Source: an uncultured Aquimarina sp. (GTDB taxonomy: Bacteria; Bacteroidota; Bacteroidia; Flavobacteriales; Flavobacteriaceae). Taken from it: 64,000 nucleotides of DNA. Location of the stretch: positions 186,001-250,000 of the forward strand of contig CANMTP010000005.1 of the NCBI GenBank assembly GCA_947500845.1, in the 5' to 3' direction. Under the pieces are notes generated by a model that saw only the letters and a list, made by a program, of their open reading frames with translations, ran no database searches and had not been told where the DNA came from. How positions within the stretch are numbered: the stretch's first letter is position 1; the number at the start of each line of letters is the position of its first letter. The translations under genes were made by a program, and so were the position numbers. Shown piece after piece: positions 9,706-18,355 of the stretch.

Positions 9706-10890
9706 ATGAAAAAACTACTACTATTATTTACTATTCTTTCCATTGCTTCTTGTAGTAGCGCAAAGAAAACCGAAAAGGCTCTCAATACCGGAAATTATGA
9801 TCAGGCCATTAATATTGCCCTGAATAAATTAAAAACTAACAAAACTAAGAAAGGCAAACAATCCTTTATCTTAATGTTAGAAGAAGCCTTTGCAAAAGCA
9901 GTCGAACGAGATCTTAATGCAGTCAATTATCTTGAAAAAGAAGGGAATCCGGCAAATCTTGAACGCACATACAACACTTATCTTTCAATGCGAGATAGAC
10001 AAGAACGTATTAAACCTCTATTACCTCTTTATATTATTGAACAAGGTCGTAATGCCAATTTCTTAATGGATAATTATGATCAGAGAATTTTAAGCACAAA
10101 AGATAAGCTTACCAAGTACTTATATGACAATGCTAGATCATTATTGTCTTCTGCGCAAAGAAAAATGGATTATAGAACAGTATACGATAACCTGGTATAT
10201 CTAAATAAGATTACACCTAACTATAAAAACACAAGAGCTTTAATAGAAGAGGCTCACTTAAAAGGTACCGATTTTGTTAAAGTAACTATGAAAAACAGAA
10301 CCAATGTTGTTATTCCCAAACGTTTGGAAGCCGATTTACTAAACTTTGGAACTTACGGTTTAGATGACTTATGGACAGTATATCATAGTCAACCCCAAAA
10401 AAACATAAAATACGATTACGCCATGGAGGTTGCCTTACGAGAAATAAATATCTCTCCAGAACAAGTGCGTGAACGTCAACTTGAAAGAGAGAAACAAGTG
10501 ACTGATGGTTGGGAATATTTACTTGATGAAAATGGAGAAGTCGTAAAAGATGAAGAAGGAAATAAAATAAAAGTTGACAAGTTAATCACCGTACGCTGTG
10601 AATATTATGAATTTCGACAATTCAAAGCGACCAATGTAGTAGGTAATGTACAGTACAAAAACTTAAGAACTAAGCAGCTTTTAGAAGCATTTCCTATAGC
10701 TAGTGAATATGTATTCGAGCATATTTATGCGAATTATAATGGTGATAAGCGAGCGTTAGACGACGATTTGGTTCGTTATCTGGGGCTTCAAGCGGTGCAG
10801 TTCCCTTCTAACGAGCAAATGGTATATGACTCTGGTGAAGACTTAAAAAATAAGATAAAGAATATCATAACCAATTATCGTTTTAGATAA
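9706..10890 (+). CDS. Conserved lipoprotein with TPR-like helical repeats
   Basis: The 394-residue product has a lipoprotein signal peptide ending at ASC (Cys16). The following helical region (KALNTGNYDQAINIALNKLK) looks like tetratricopeptide repeats and continues to about residue 190. The C-terminal half is mixed alpha/beta with an acidic insert (LDENGEVVKDEEGN). I recall no defined function. It resembles conserved hypothetical lipoproteins common in Flavobacteriia. An envelope role is inferred from the lipid anchor only. Confidence 0.65.
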   Translation: MKKLLLLFTILSIASCSSAKKTEKALNTGNYDQAINIALNKLKTNKTKKGKQSFILMLEEAFAKAVERDLNAVNYLEKEGNPANLERTYNTYLSMRDRQERIKPLLPLYIIEQGRNANFLMDNYDQRILSTKDKLTKYLYDNARSLLSSAQRKMDYRTVYDNLVYLNKITPNYKNTRALIEEAHLKGTDFVKVTMKNRTNVVIPKRLEADLLNFGTYGLDDLWTVYHSQPQKNIKYDYAMEVALREINISPEQVRERQLEREKQVTDGWEYLLDENGEVVKDEEGNKIKVDKLITVRCEYYEFRQFKATNVVGNVQYKNLRTKQLLEAFPIASEYVFEHIYANYNGDKRALDDDLVRYLGLQAVQFPSNEQMVYDSGEDLKNKIKNIITNYRFR

Positions 10891-10913
10891 GTGCGATATT
10901 ATTAGTAACAATT

Positions 10914-10946
10914 AAGGGAAGTCATTTTTAAAAAATGACTTCCCTT
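10914..10946. terminator. Bidirectional terminator
   Basis: AAGGGAAGTCATTTTT and its exact reverse complement are separated by one base, giving a stem of about 14 bases with flanking A and T runs. It separates the convergent lipoprotein gene (+) and ytxJ (-). Confidence 0.85.
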
Positions 10947-10958
10947 TTCATTTCTTTA

Positions 10959-11354
10959 TTATACAAATTGGTGTAAAACCTGTGGAGTGATCATACTATG
11001 TGATGAGTGATGAACCGTTTCTCCGTTTCTAATAATTATAAATTGAGGAGATTCATGAAAAACTTGAAATCTAGTTGCAATCTCAGAAGAAATATCTCTA
11101 TAATTTAGTAAATCTAGGTAATAAAGATCCACTTGATCATCATTTAAATCAAAACTACTTTCAAAATTACGTAAGACCATTCTACTTATTCCACATCGCG
11201 TAGAATGCTTAAAAATCGCTTGAGTTTTTGTTTTAGAAATTTCTTCAATATGACCCAACTGTTCTAGAGAAGTAAGTTCTTGCCATGGTAATGCTTGTTG
11301 CTCTTCTTTTGATTCTTTTTCTTCAGACCCAAATAATTTATTGAATATTCCCAT
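10959..11354 (-). CDS. ytxJ: Bacillithiol system redox-active protein YtxJ
   Basis: The 131-residue thioredoxin-fold protein carries a single-Cys active site, KHSTRCGISRMVL, typical of YtxJ (DUF2847). After it come the LYYLDLLNYRDIS strand and the cis-Pro segment ESPQFIII. The family co-occurs with bacillithiol synthesis and is thought to act as a bacilliredoxin-like protein in the cytoplasm. The first 25 residues are charged and variable. It lies divergent to clpB. Confidence 0.88.
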   Translation of the reverse strand: MGIFNKLFGSEEKESKEEQQALPWQELTSLEQLGHIEEISKTKTQAIFKHSTRCGISRMVLRNFESSFDLNDDQVDLYYLDLLNYRDISSEIATRFQVFHESPQFIIIRNGETVHHSSHSMITPQVLHQFV

Positions 11355-11557
11355 TTTTTACTTTACAATTTATTTCTTACAAAATTAATCAAATCATTTT
11401 TAAATTGACCTATATCATATATTTGTCGTGGTTTAATTTGTAACTTTACAACACGTCAAAAAGTCAGTAAAAATAGTCAACTTCAAGACATTTTGACTTA
11501 TTTTTTATATAGGAATGTTATTTGATTCTTTGTTGTTAAACTCAAAATAAATAACTA

Positions 11558-14161
11558 ATGAACTTTAATAATTTTACTATAAAATCACAAGAAGCCATTC
11601 AGCAAGCACAACAGCTCGCTCAAGGTTTTGGACATCAGCAAATAGAAAACGAACATATTTTTAAAGCTATTTTCAATGTAGACGAAAATGTACTTCCTTT
11701 TTTATTGAAAAAACTGAACGTAAATGTCAAACTCTTACAGCAAGTTTTGGATAGTACATTAGAAAGTTTTCCAAAAGTAAGTGGCGGAGAATTACAGCTA
11801 TCTCGCGAAGCCGGAAAAGCATTAAATGAAGCAAGTATCATTGCCAAGAAAATGAACGATGAATATGTTTCTATAGAGCACCTGGTCATTGCTATTTTTA
11901 AATCTAAAAGTAAAATAGCTCAAATCTTAAAAGATCAGGGAGTAACCGAGAAATATTTGACAGAAGCTATCAAGGAAATCAGAAAAGGAGAACGCGTTAC
12001 CTCGCAAAGTGCAGAAGAAACATACCAAGCACTAAACAAATATGCCAAAAATCTTAATGAAATGGCAGAAAGCGGTAAGCTTGACCCGGTTATTGGCCGT
12101 GACGAGGAAATCAGAAGAGTTTTGCAAATTCTTTCACGTAGGACCAAGAACAATCCAATGCTGGTGGGTGAACCCGGAGTTGGTAAAACTGCCATAGCAG
12201 AGGGGCTTGCCCATAGAATTATCGCCGGAGATATTCCAGAGAATCTTAGAAATAAACAAATCTTCTCATTGGATATGGGAGCTTTGATTGCCGGAGCAAA
12301 GTTTAAGGGAGAATTCGAGGAACGTCTTAAAGCAGTAGTTAAAGAAGTAACCACTAGTGATGGAGATATAGTCCTCTTTATTGATGAAATTCATACTTTG
12401 GTAGGTGCAGGAGGTGGTCAAGGAGCTATGGACGCTGCAAACATTTTGAAACCCGCGTTGGCTCGTGGAGAATTGCGTGCTATCGGGGCGACTACATTAG
12501 ATGAATATCAGAAATATTTCGAGAAGGATAAAGCACTGGAGAGACGATTTCAAAAAGTTACAGTTGACGAACCTGATACTGAGAGTGCTATTTCGATCCT
12601 TCGTGGAATTAAAGAAAAGTACGAAGCACATCACAAAGTACGTATTAAAGATGAAGCTATTATTGCTGCAGTAGAATTATCACAACGATATATTACCAAT
12701 AGATTTTTACCCGATAAAGCTATTGATCTTATGGATGAAGCTGCATCAAAACTGCGAATGGAAATCAATTCGAAACCAGAAGAACTTGATGTGTTAGATC
12801 GTAAGATCATGCAATTAGAAATTGAGATTGAAGCTATAAAAAGAGAGGATGACGAAGTTAAGCTAAAAGCTCTTAATGCAGATCTTGCCAATATTAAAGA
12901 AGAACGAAATGAAATCTTTTCTAAATGGCAAAGTGAAAAAGAGGTAGTCGATGCTATTCAAAATACCAAAACAGATATCGAAGAATATAAGCTTGAAGCA
13001 GAACGTGCAGAGCGAAACGGTGATTACGGAAAAGTAGCAGAAATCAGATATGGAAAAATTAAGGAATCTCAAGAAAAATTAGAAGAATTACAAAAACAGC
13101 TGCAAGAGCAGCAAAGTAGCTCCTCGTTAATAAAAGAAGAAGTTACCAATGACGACATCGCAGAAGTTGTTGCAAAATGGACCGGAATACCGGTGACCAA
13201 AATGCTTCAAAGTGAACGTGAAAAACTCTTGGTTCTTGAAAAAGAATTACACAAACGAGTCGTAGGACAACGAGAGGCCATACAGGCAGTTAGTGACGCT
13301 GTAAGAAGAAGCCGTGCCGGATTACAAGATCAGAAAAGGCCGATAGGATCTTTTCTATTTCTGGGTACTACCGGTATAGGTAAAACAGAACTAGCAAAGG
13401 CACTAGCAGAATATCTTTTTGATAATGAATCTGCCATGACTAGAATAGACATGAGTGAATATCAAGAACGCCATGCTGTAAGCAGGTTGGTAGGAGCACC
13501 TCCTGGGTATGTAGGATATGATGAAGGCGGGCAGTTAACCGAAGCTGTAAGAAGAAAACCATACTCTGTAGTATTGCTCGATGAGATCGAAAAAGCCCAT
13601 CCAGATACCTTTAATATTCTATTACAAGTATTAGATGAAGGCCGATTAACCGACAATAAAGGTAGAACTGCAGATTTTAGAAATACGATTATTATCATGA
13701 CCAGTAATAAGGGTAGCCATATTATTCAGGATAAATTTGAAACCATAAAAGATATGGATACGGCAATGGAAGCTGCAAAAATAGAGGTGTTGGGATTATT
13801 GAAACAATCTGTCCGCCCCGAATTTTTAAATAGAATTGACGATATCGTGATGTTCTCTCCATTAACAAAAGAAAATATCAAAGAAATTGTAAGACTTCAG
13901 CTCCAGCATGTTTCTAAAATGTTATCACAACAACATATTACTTTGGATGCTACAGAAGAGGCTGTCGAGTTTTTATCAGAAAGAGGCTTCCAACCAGAAT
14001 TTGGTGCCCGACCTGTAAAAAGAACTATTCAAAAAGAGGTGTTAAACAAGTTGTCAAAAGAGATTCTGGCAGGAAAAATATCAACAGAGAGTATTATTCT
14101 ACTTGATGAGTTTGATAACAATTTAGTCTTCAGAAACCAGGAAGATCTGGTATCTGAATAA
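11558..14161 (+). CDS. clpB: ATP-dependent disaggregase ClpB
   Basis: The 867-residue Hsp100 chaperone pulls polypeptides out of aggregates together with DnaK. The order is typical: N-domain (1-150), first AAA+ domain with Walker A GEPGVGKT near 204-211 and IDEIHTL, a long coiled-coil middle domain (about 400-530) that sets ClpB apart from ClpA and ClpC, and second AAA+ domain with GTTGIGKTELAKAL and LLDEIEKAH. The 5' leader is long (over 130 bases from the -7-like TATATTTG at 11418-11425), which would suit stress control. I see no CIRCE element. Confidence 0.98.
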   Translation: MNFNNFTIKSQEAIQQAQQLAQGFGHQQIENEHIFKAIFNVDENVLPFLLKKLNVNVKLLQQVLDSTLESFPKVSGGELQLSREAGKALNEASIIAKKMNDEYVSIEHLVIAIFKSKSKIAQILKDQGVTEKYLTEAIKEIRKGERVTSQSAEETYQALNKYAKNLNEMAESGKLDPVIGRDEEIRRVLQILSRRTKNNPMLVGEPGVGKTAIAEGLAHRIIAGDIPENLRNKQIFSLDMGALIAGAKFKGEFEERLKAVVKEVTTSDGDIVLFIDEIHTLVGAGGGQGAMDAANILKPALARGELRAIGATTLDEYQKYFEKDKALERRFQKVTVDEPDTESAISILRGIKEKYEAHHKVRIKDEAIIAAVELSQRYITNRFLPDKAIDLMDEAASKLRMEINSKPEELDVLDRKIMQLEIEIEAIKREDDEVKLKALNADLANIKEERNEIFSKWQSEKEVVDAIQNTKTDIEEYKLEAERAERNGDYGKVAEIRYGKIKESQEKLEELQKQLQEQQSSSSLIKEEVTNDDIAEVVAKWTGIPVTKMLQSEREKLLVLEKELHKRVVGQREAIQAVSDAVRRSRAGLQDQKRPIGSFLFLGTTGIGKTELAKALAEYLFDNESAMTRIDMSEYQERHAVSRLVGAPPGYVGYDEGGQLTEAVRRKPYSVVLLDEIEKAHPDTFNILLQVLDEGRLTDNKGRTADFRNTIIIMTSNKGSHIIQDKFETIKDMDTAMEAAKIEVLGLLKQSVRPEFLNRIDDIVMFSPLTKENIKEIVRLQLQHVSKMLSQQHITLDATEEAVEFLSERGFQPEFGARPVKRTIQKEVLNKLSKEILAGKISTESIILLDEFDNNLVFRNQEDLVSE

Positions 14162-14183
14162 TATAAAAAGCATAAAGCAGTAC

Positions 14184-14234
14184 AAAAAAATCGGGCAATT
14201 AGCATTCTGTATGTTAAATTGCCCGATTTTTTTT
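14184..14234 (+). terminator. clpB terminator
   Basis: AAAAAAATCGGGCAATT pairs with AATTGCCCGATTTTTTT across a 16-base loop, followed by a T-run. It lies 23 bases after the clpB stop. Confidence 0.85.
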
Positions 14235-14273
14235 AATCAATCTTTCTAGATAAGCATATTTTGGAAAACCCTG

Positions 14274-14294
14274 AACTACGGTTTTACCGTAGTT
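14274..14294. promoter_or_regulatory. Perfect inverted repeat upstream of a secreted orphan
   Basis: AACTACGG, TTTTA, CCGTAGTT: an 8-base perfect inverted repeat that sits after the clpB terminator and about 77 bases before the next ATG. It has no T-run, so an operator or leader hairpin is likelier than a terminator. The binding protein is unknown. Confidence 0.5.
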
Positions 14295-14370
14295 ATCAAC
14301 AAATGTGTTTGTATAACGGTTAATAACTAAATCTAGAAAAAAAAGAGCTTTTAGTTACATTGCACTTGCA

Positions 14371-15006
14371 ATGAAACCAACCATCATATTACTTCTTCTT
14401 ACCTATAGCACCTGTTTGAGTCAAAACGAAATAGGAGCCCTTACAGACATTTCTAATAAGTACAAATTGATAAGAGAATTGTTAGGCTCTAATGCATTAA
14501 GACAATACCACACAGATTATTCTTGTCAAGAAACTTCAGAGAAGGGCTCGTTAACATTTTATTTTAATGGTAATGAGCTCAAACATATAGTTCACTCTTA
14601 TGAAAAAGGTCATGTTAAGTTTAGGGACGAGTTTTATATTTGGGATGATGAGTTATTCTTTCACTATGCAATACATAATATCTGGTACAAAGATTATGAG
14701 AAAAACAAATATGGGAAGCGAGAAATAGTTGATGTTACGCTTACTTTAGAAGAACGTTTTTATTTTAAAAATCATAGAATTATAAAGTGTCAGTTTAAAG
14801 ACTTTGAGAACAGAAGTAATACACCGAAAAGAATCAAAACTAATAATATACGAAATAAAAATATTGGATGCGACCAAGCTTCAAAAGCCCTTGAAAAATA
14901 TATGATTCTACTCAAATATCAAGAAATGAAAGTAGAAGATGCGTGCAATCTGCCCAGAAGTATTACTAACAGGGATGTACAAGATATTATTGCCGGAGAT
15001 ATTTGA
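14371..15006 (+). CDS. Secreted protein of unknown function
   Basis: The 211-residue product starts with a signal peptide (MKPTIILLLLTYSTCLSQ). The mature part has two Cys residues, DYSCQE and IGCDQA, that could pair. The central region is rich in aromatic and charged residues with beta-strand character. I recognise no family. The start at 14371 is the only ATG that gives a signal peptide. The frame ends 23 bases before the TetR operator, so it is a separate unit from the regulator. Confidence 0.6.
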   Translation: MKPTIILLLLTYSTCLSQNEIGALTDISNKYKLIRELLGSNALRQYHTDYSCQETSEKGSLTFYFNGNELKHIVHSYEKGHVKFRDEFYIWDDELFFHYAIHNIWYKDYEKNKYGKREIVDVTLTLEERFYFKNHRIIKCQFKDFENRSNTPKRIKTNNIRNKNIGCDQASKALEKYMILLKYQEMKVEDACNLPRSITNRDVQDIIAGDI

Positions 15007-15025
15007 ATACATGATTTTTTTTAAT

Positions 15026-15051
15026 AAAAATATACCGATTGGTATATTTTT
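15026..15051. promoter_or_regulatory. Operator upstream of the TetR gene
   Basis: AAAAATATACC and GGTATATTTTT are exact reverse complements around GATT. The core TATACC-4-GGTATA recurs at 15700-15715 before the thioesterase gene. It overlaps the promoter just upstream of the -7 box at 15054, as expected for a repressor site. Confidence 0.8.
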
Positions 15052-15053
15052 AT

Positions 15054-15061
15054 TATCTTTG
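15054..15061 (+). promoter_or_regulatory. -7 box of the TetR gene
   Basis: TATCTTTG fits TAnnTTTG exactly. It lies directly after the operator and 22 bases before the ATG at 15084. Confidence 0.6.
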
Positions 15062-15083
15062 TAAGTATAATTTGCCATACAAC

Positions 15084-15680
15084 ATGCTTACAAAAGCCAA
15101 ACAAACCAAAGAGTTTATCATTCAGACCGTAGCGCCAATATTTAACAAGAATGGCTATGCCGCTACCAGTTTAAGCGATATAACTAAAGCTACAGGACTT
15201 ACCAAAGGAGCCATATATGGTAATTTTAAAAATAAAGAAGATCTAGCCATAGCTGCCTTTACCATGACAGAAAAAAATATGTCGAGACGAATAAGAGATC
15301 ATCAATCCTTGAGCGATTCTCCTATTGAAAAATTGTTTTTGGTAACAGATTTTTATAGAAATTACTACAACTACACACAAGAAATAGGCGGTTGTCCAGT
15401 AATCAATATGTCTATAGATTCAAAACATCAAAATGAGGTATTATTTAAGCATGCACAATTTGCGATAACTAAAATTCAAAATAATTTGACCAAGCTATTA
15501 GATAATGCTAAAGAATTAGGTGAAATAAAGATGGAAATCGACTCTACTTTATATGCAAAAAGACTTTACAGCATGATAACGGGAGCCATTTTTATGACAC
15601 ATACTATGAACGATAATAGCTACATATTAGATACAATGGATCTTATTGACTCCTTAATTCATGATAAATTAAAACTATAA
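15084..15680 (+). CDS. TetR/AcrR-family repressor
   Basis: The 198-residue regulator has the TetR helix-turn-helix near residues 20-55 (TSLSDITKATGLTKGAIYGNFKNKEDLAIAAF). The C-terminal ligand and dimer domain contains GGCPVINMSID, which recalls the TetR_C group that binds acyl or hydrophobic effectors. The open frame extends to 15039, but that lies inside the operator and promoter, so the ATG at 15084 is the start. Matching palindromes before this gene and before the thioesterase gene argue for autorepression and control of its neighbour. Confidence 0.9.
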   Translation: MLTKAKQTKEFIIQTVAPIFNKNGYAATSLSDITKATGLTKGAIYGNFKNKEDLAIAAFTMTEKNMSRRIRDHQSLSDSPIEKLFLVTDFYRNYYNYTQEIGGCPVINMSIDSKHQNEVLFKHAQFAITKIQNNLTKLLDNAKELGEIKMEIDSTLYAKRLYSMITGAIFMTHTMNDNSYILDTMDLIDSLIHDKLKL

Positions 15681-15699
15681 TTATTTTTTTATCCTTAAA

Positions 15700-15715
15700 T
15701 ATACCAATTGGTATA
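15700..15715. promoter_or_regulatory. Second TetR operator, before the thioesterase gene
   Basis: TATACCAATTGGTATA is a perfect 16-base palindrome with the same half-sites as the site at 15026-15051. It ends 14 bases before the ATG at 15730, where bound protein would block initiation. Confidence 0.8.
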
Positions 15716-15729
15716 AAAATTAAAATACT

Positions 15730-16215
15730 ATGACAACATTACCAAAAGTACTGGAAACTAAAGCAAAAATAAGATTTCAGGATTGCGACCCTTTTAATCA
15801 TTTAAACAATGCCGCTTATATTAATTATATGATCAATGCAAGAGAAGATCAAATCGACAAATATTATAATCTCGACATATTTGAACTTGCTAAAACCAAA
15901 GGAATAAGCTGGGTTGTTGGCTCGAATCAAATCGCTTATCTTAAACCAGCTTTGCTTATGGAAGAGGTACTTATAGATTCTCAACTCATACATTGTACTA
16001 AAAATCAGTTACACGTAGAGATCAGAATGTGGAACCATGACAAAACTGAACTTAAGGCTGTTATGTGGAGTACATTTGTACATTTTAATCTATTACAACA
16101 AAAACGTTGGAATCACGAAACAGAATTGATGGAATTATTTCAAAAAATAGTAAAACCGATTCCAGCAAAAAGCTTTGAAGAAAGAATTTCACACCTAAAA
16201 CCACAAAAAGTGTAA
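15730..16215 (+). CDS. Hotdog-fold acyl-CoA thioesterase
   Basis: The 161-residue protein matches the 4-hydroxybenzoyl-CoA thioesterase group. The segment RFQDCDPFNHLNNAAYINYM near residue 15 holds the family's catalytic Asp and the following HLNN helix. The length and the later strand VMWSTFVHFN fit one hotdog domain. It would release CoA from an acyl-CoA in the cytoplasm. The operator just upstream ties it to the adjacent TetR repressor, so an acyl-CoA or fatty acid may be the signal. That is inference. Confidence 0.85.
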   Translation: MTTLPKVLETKAKIRFQDCDPFNHLNNAAYINYMINAREDQIDKYYNLDIFELAKTKGISWVVGSNQIAYLKPALLMEEVLIDSQLIHCTKNQLHVEIRMWNHDKTELKAVMWSTFVHFNLLQQKRWNHETELMELFQKIVKPIPAKSFEERISHLKPQKV

Positions 16216-16270
16216 CATTTTGATTTTTTCAAAGTCTAATATAAATAGACAACCACTTAAAACCAGCCAT

Positions 16271-16396
16271 ATGAAATCTTCTGGCGGCATAGACTCCTCT
16301 AATAAAAAGAGAAGTTACTATATTTATATAGGATTTTTTATCATAGCTATTCTGTCTATGGTCATAGTGATATGGCAAATGGGCATGCTGGAATAA
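16271..16396 (+). CDS. Small single-span membrane protein, 41 residues
   Basis: This short frame encodes a polar, basic N-terminus (MKSSGGIDSSNKKRS) followed by one long hydrophobic segment (YIYIGFFIIAILSMVIVIW) and a short tail. Positive residues before the span predict the N-terminus inside. It lies 55 bases after the thioesterase and 31 bases before the phosphatase-like gene on the same strand. No family is recognised. Proof that it is translated would need homologs or ribosome profiling. Confidence 0.45.
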   Translation: MKSSGGIDSSNKKRSYYIYIGFFIIAILSMVIVIWQMGMLE

Positions 16397-16427
16397 CTAA
16401 GGTTTACTTCAAACAACTACTTACTTC

Positions 16428-16937
16428 ATGAAATTTCTTTCAATTTTATTTATATTTTTATTTTCCCTGATAGGTTGTTTTCAAAACGAACTTAAAAAAG
16501 AAGAAACTACTACGTACTTTTTTATAAGACATACTGAAAAAGATCTCACTAATCCAAAGAATAAAGATCCTGAACTCACTGAAGAAGGTAAAATACGCGC
16601 CCAAAAATGGGCAAAAGTTTTTTCAGAGGTCAAATTAGACTTGGTTTTTTCTACTGATTATACCAGAACTCGCAACACAGCAAAACCAATTGCAGAAAGT
16701 CAAAATTTGGAAATCGTATTGTATGATCCGGGAAATCTAAATAATCCTGATTTTCAAGAAAAATCCGAAGGAAAAACCTGTGTCATTGTGGGCCATAGTA
16801 ACACAACTCCCGACTTTGTAAATAAAATCATAGGAAACAAAAAATACTCATCCATTGATGAAAAAGTTTATGGAAAGTTATTTGTGATCACCATCCAAAA
16901 TGACAAAATCACTGATCTGGTACTCACTATAGATTAA
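16428..16937 (+). CDS. Histidine-phosphatase-family lipoprotein
   Basis: The 169-residue product has a lipoprotein signal peptide (Cys17 in LIGCFQ). The mature part has the phosphoglycerate-mutase fold marks: FIRHTEK with the catalytic His, LTEEGKIRAQKWA, DYTRTRNTAKPIAE, and VIVGHSNTTPDFV with the second His. It most resembles small SixA-like phosphatases, but with an envelope location. The substrate is unknown. The stop overlaps the 3' end of the convergent reverse gene by a few bases. Confidence 0.85.
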   Translation: MKFLSILFIFLFSLIGCFQNELKKEETTTYFFIRHTEKDLTNPKNKDPELTEEGKIRAQKWAKVFSEVKLDLVFSTDYTRTRNTAKPIAESQNLEIVLYDPGNLNNPDFQEKSEGKTCVIVGHSNTTPDFVNKIIGNKKYSSIDEKVYGKLFVITIQNDKITDLVLTID

Positions 16938-17686
16938 CAGCAGTCTCTTTCTACATAGACAAAGATATCTTTGAGTTCTATTTTGGAAAGCAGCTTAAGT
17001 TTTTTCTTTTCAAACAACTCATCAAGAGTATTAAGTGGTGTTTTTAGATTATCAGTTTTATAATTATTGTAGTCTATAAAACGAATACCGTTTACTACTC
17101 TGGGATTATATGCTTCCCTAAATCGAATTCCTCCTCCATTTACTTCGTATTTATATGCCAAATAATCTATTGTAAAATCCTCTTTATGGATCCAGTACAT
17201 AAATTCATCTTCAAAATCGGTCCCTCCTCCATCTTGATCAAAAGTTACCTTAATCTTATAATATGGTTTTTCCCTTATAATACTCTCCCCTACTAATTCT
17301 TTATTAACTGCAGGTGCATTAAGACCATATGGTAAATTAGCAAAATAATGCACAGAATTCACTCCGTCACTAATTCTTGTAATCAAAGAATCTGCAACTT
17401 TTACTGGACAGTTTTCAATCGTTCTTTTAAAACCCGAATTGCTTATCATGTCATGAATCAATCCCTTTGGGCTATTTGCAAACCTTTCTAATTCATAAAT
17501 ACCCTCATTTCTTTTACTACGATATCTTTTACCCCTAAATGTAAAATCAATAATAGCATTGTCATACCGAGATCCCCCTGCCTTTTCAATAGTTCTATCC
17601 ACTATTTCCTGTGCTGAAAACTGAATGGATAACAAAGTAAAAGACGAAAAAAATACTACTAAAAACAATAACAAATACCTTTTCAT
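16934..17686 (-). CDS. Secreted DUF6503-like protein
   Basis: The 250-residue protein has a signal peptide (MKRYLLLFLVVFFSSFTLLSIQFSAQ). The mature part begins EIVDRTIEKAGGSRYDNAIIDFTFRGK and continues with long beta strands, a layout that recalls LolA-like outer-membrane lipoprotein carriers. I match it from memory to the flavobacterial DUF6503 group with moderate certainty. Some relatives are labelled deoxyribose-phosphate aldolase, which this fold does not support. It ends in a Cys-Cys pair. ATG at 17686 is preferred over an upstream TTG. Confidence 0.6.
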   Translation of the reverse strand: MKRYLLLFLVVFFSSFTLLSIQFSAQEIVDRTIEKAGGSRYDNAIIDFTFRGKRYRSKRNEGIYELERFANSPKGLIHDMISNSGFKRTIENCPVKVADSLITRISDGVNSVHYFANLPYGLNAPAVNKELVGESIIREKPYYKIKVTFDQDGGGTDFEDEFMYWIHKEDFTIDYLAYKYEVNGGGIRFREAYNPRVVNGIRFIDYNNYKTDNLKTPLNTLDELFEKKKLKLLSKIELKDIFVYVERDCC

Positions 17687-17917
17687 AAAAACTCTCTTTA
17701 CCAACTAAATTAAACTTTACAACCTTAATTCCTGTGATTTTTTTGTTAAACCCACAAAGATCATTTATTTAGACGATATTGTTTATTTATACTTACCACC
17801 AGTAACTTTTTTATATCCCCATAATACATTGTCAAAAATAGCTTTTCTGCTGTTTGTTTTTTAAAGACTTAAAAAATAATTACTTTGCGTATAGTGAAAT
17901 TCCAAATTTTAAATGTA

Positions 17918-18274
17918 ATGAAATATATATTACTATTCTTAATTTGCTTTACTGCGCAATCAATATTGTCTCAAGACGAGATAGCATATAAAACAGCTAT
18001 CAGGGCTTTTCAAGAGAATTTTAATGTACAAAACGTTAATGCTGTTTTTAATTTATATACTTCTGAAATGCAGGAAGCAATGACAAAAGAAGGTGTAAAA
18101 CGTTTTGTAAATGGGTGTTATGAGCAGTTTGGAAAATTAAAAAGCCTAACATTTATTGAAACTACCGAAGGTGTCAACAGCTATATGGCCGAATTTGAGA
18201 AAATTAACTTAACAATGGAGTTACAACTTAACGAGAATGGGAAGATTTCGACAATACAATTTCAAGAACCTTGA
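17918..18274 (+). CDS. Secreted DUF3887-like protein
   Basis: The 118-residue product has a signal peptide (MKYILLFLICFTAQSILSQ). The mature part (AIRAFQENFNVQNVNAVFNLYTSEMQEAMTKEGVKRFVNGCYEQFGKLKSL) has the helical start and Cys-containing helix of DUF3887-type NTF2-like proteins. Function is unknown. The frame opens earlier at a TTG, but the ATG at 17918 gives the signal peptide. A strong hairpin follows the stop. Confidence 0.65.
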   Translation: MKYILLFLICFTAQSILSQDEIAYKTAIRAFQENFNVQNVNAVFNLYTSEMQEAMTKEGVKRFVNGCYEQFGKLKSLTFIETTEGVNSYMAEFEKINLTMELQLNENGKISTIQFQEP

Positions 18275-18298
18275 AAACATTTACAAATACTTAATTCT

Positions 18299-18332
18299 AG
18301 TACAAAGCTTTCTTTCGAGAAAGCTTTGTACT
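18299..18332 (+). terminator. Long hairpin with TTCG loop, terminator-like
   Basis: A perfect 15-base stem (starting AGTACAAAGC and ending GCTTTGTACT) closes on a TTCG tetraloop. Only a short T stretch follows, so termination may be partial. Its last bases overlap the -7 box of smpB. Confidence 0.7.
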
Positions 18333-18336
18333 TTTG
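18329..18336 (+). promoter_or_regulatory. -7 box of smpB
   Basis: TACTTTTG fits TAnnTTTG and lies 19 bases before the smpB ATG. Its first four bases belong to the hairpin arm of the upstream gene's terminator. Confidence 0.5.
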
Positions 18337-18355
18337 TAAGCATTTACAGCCAAAC

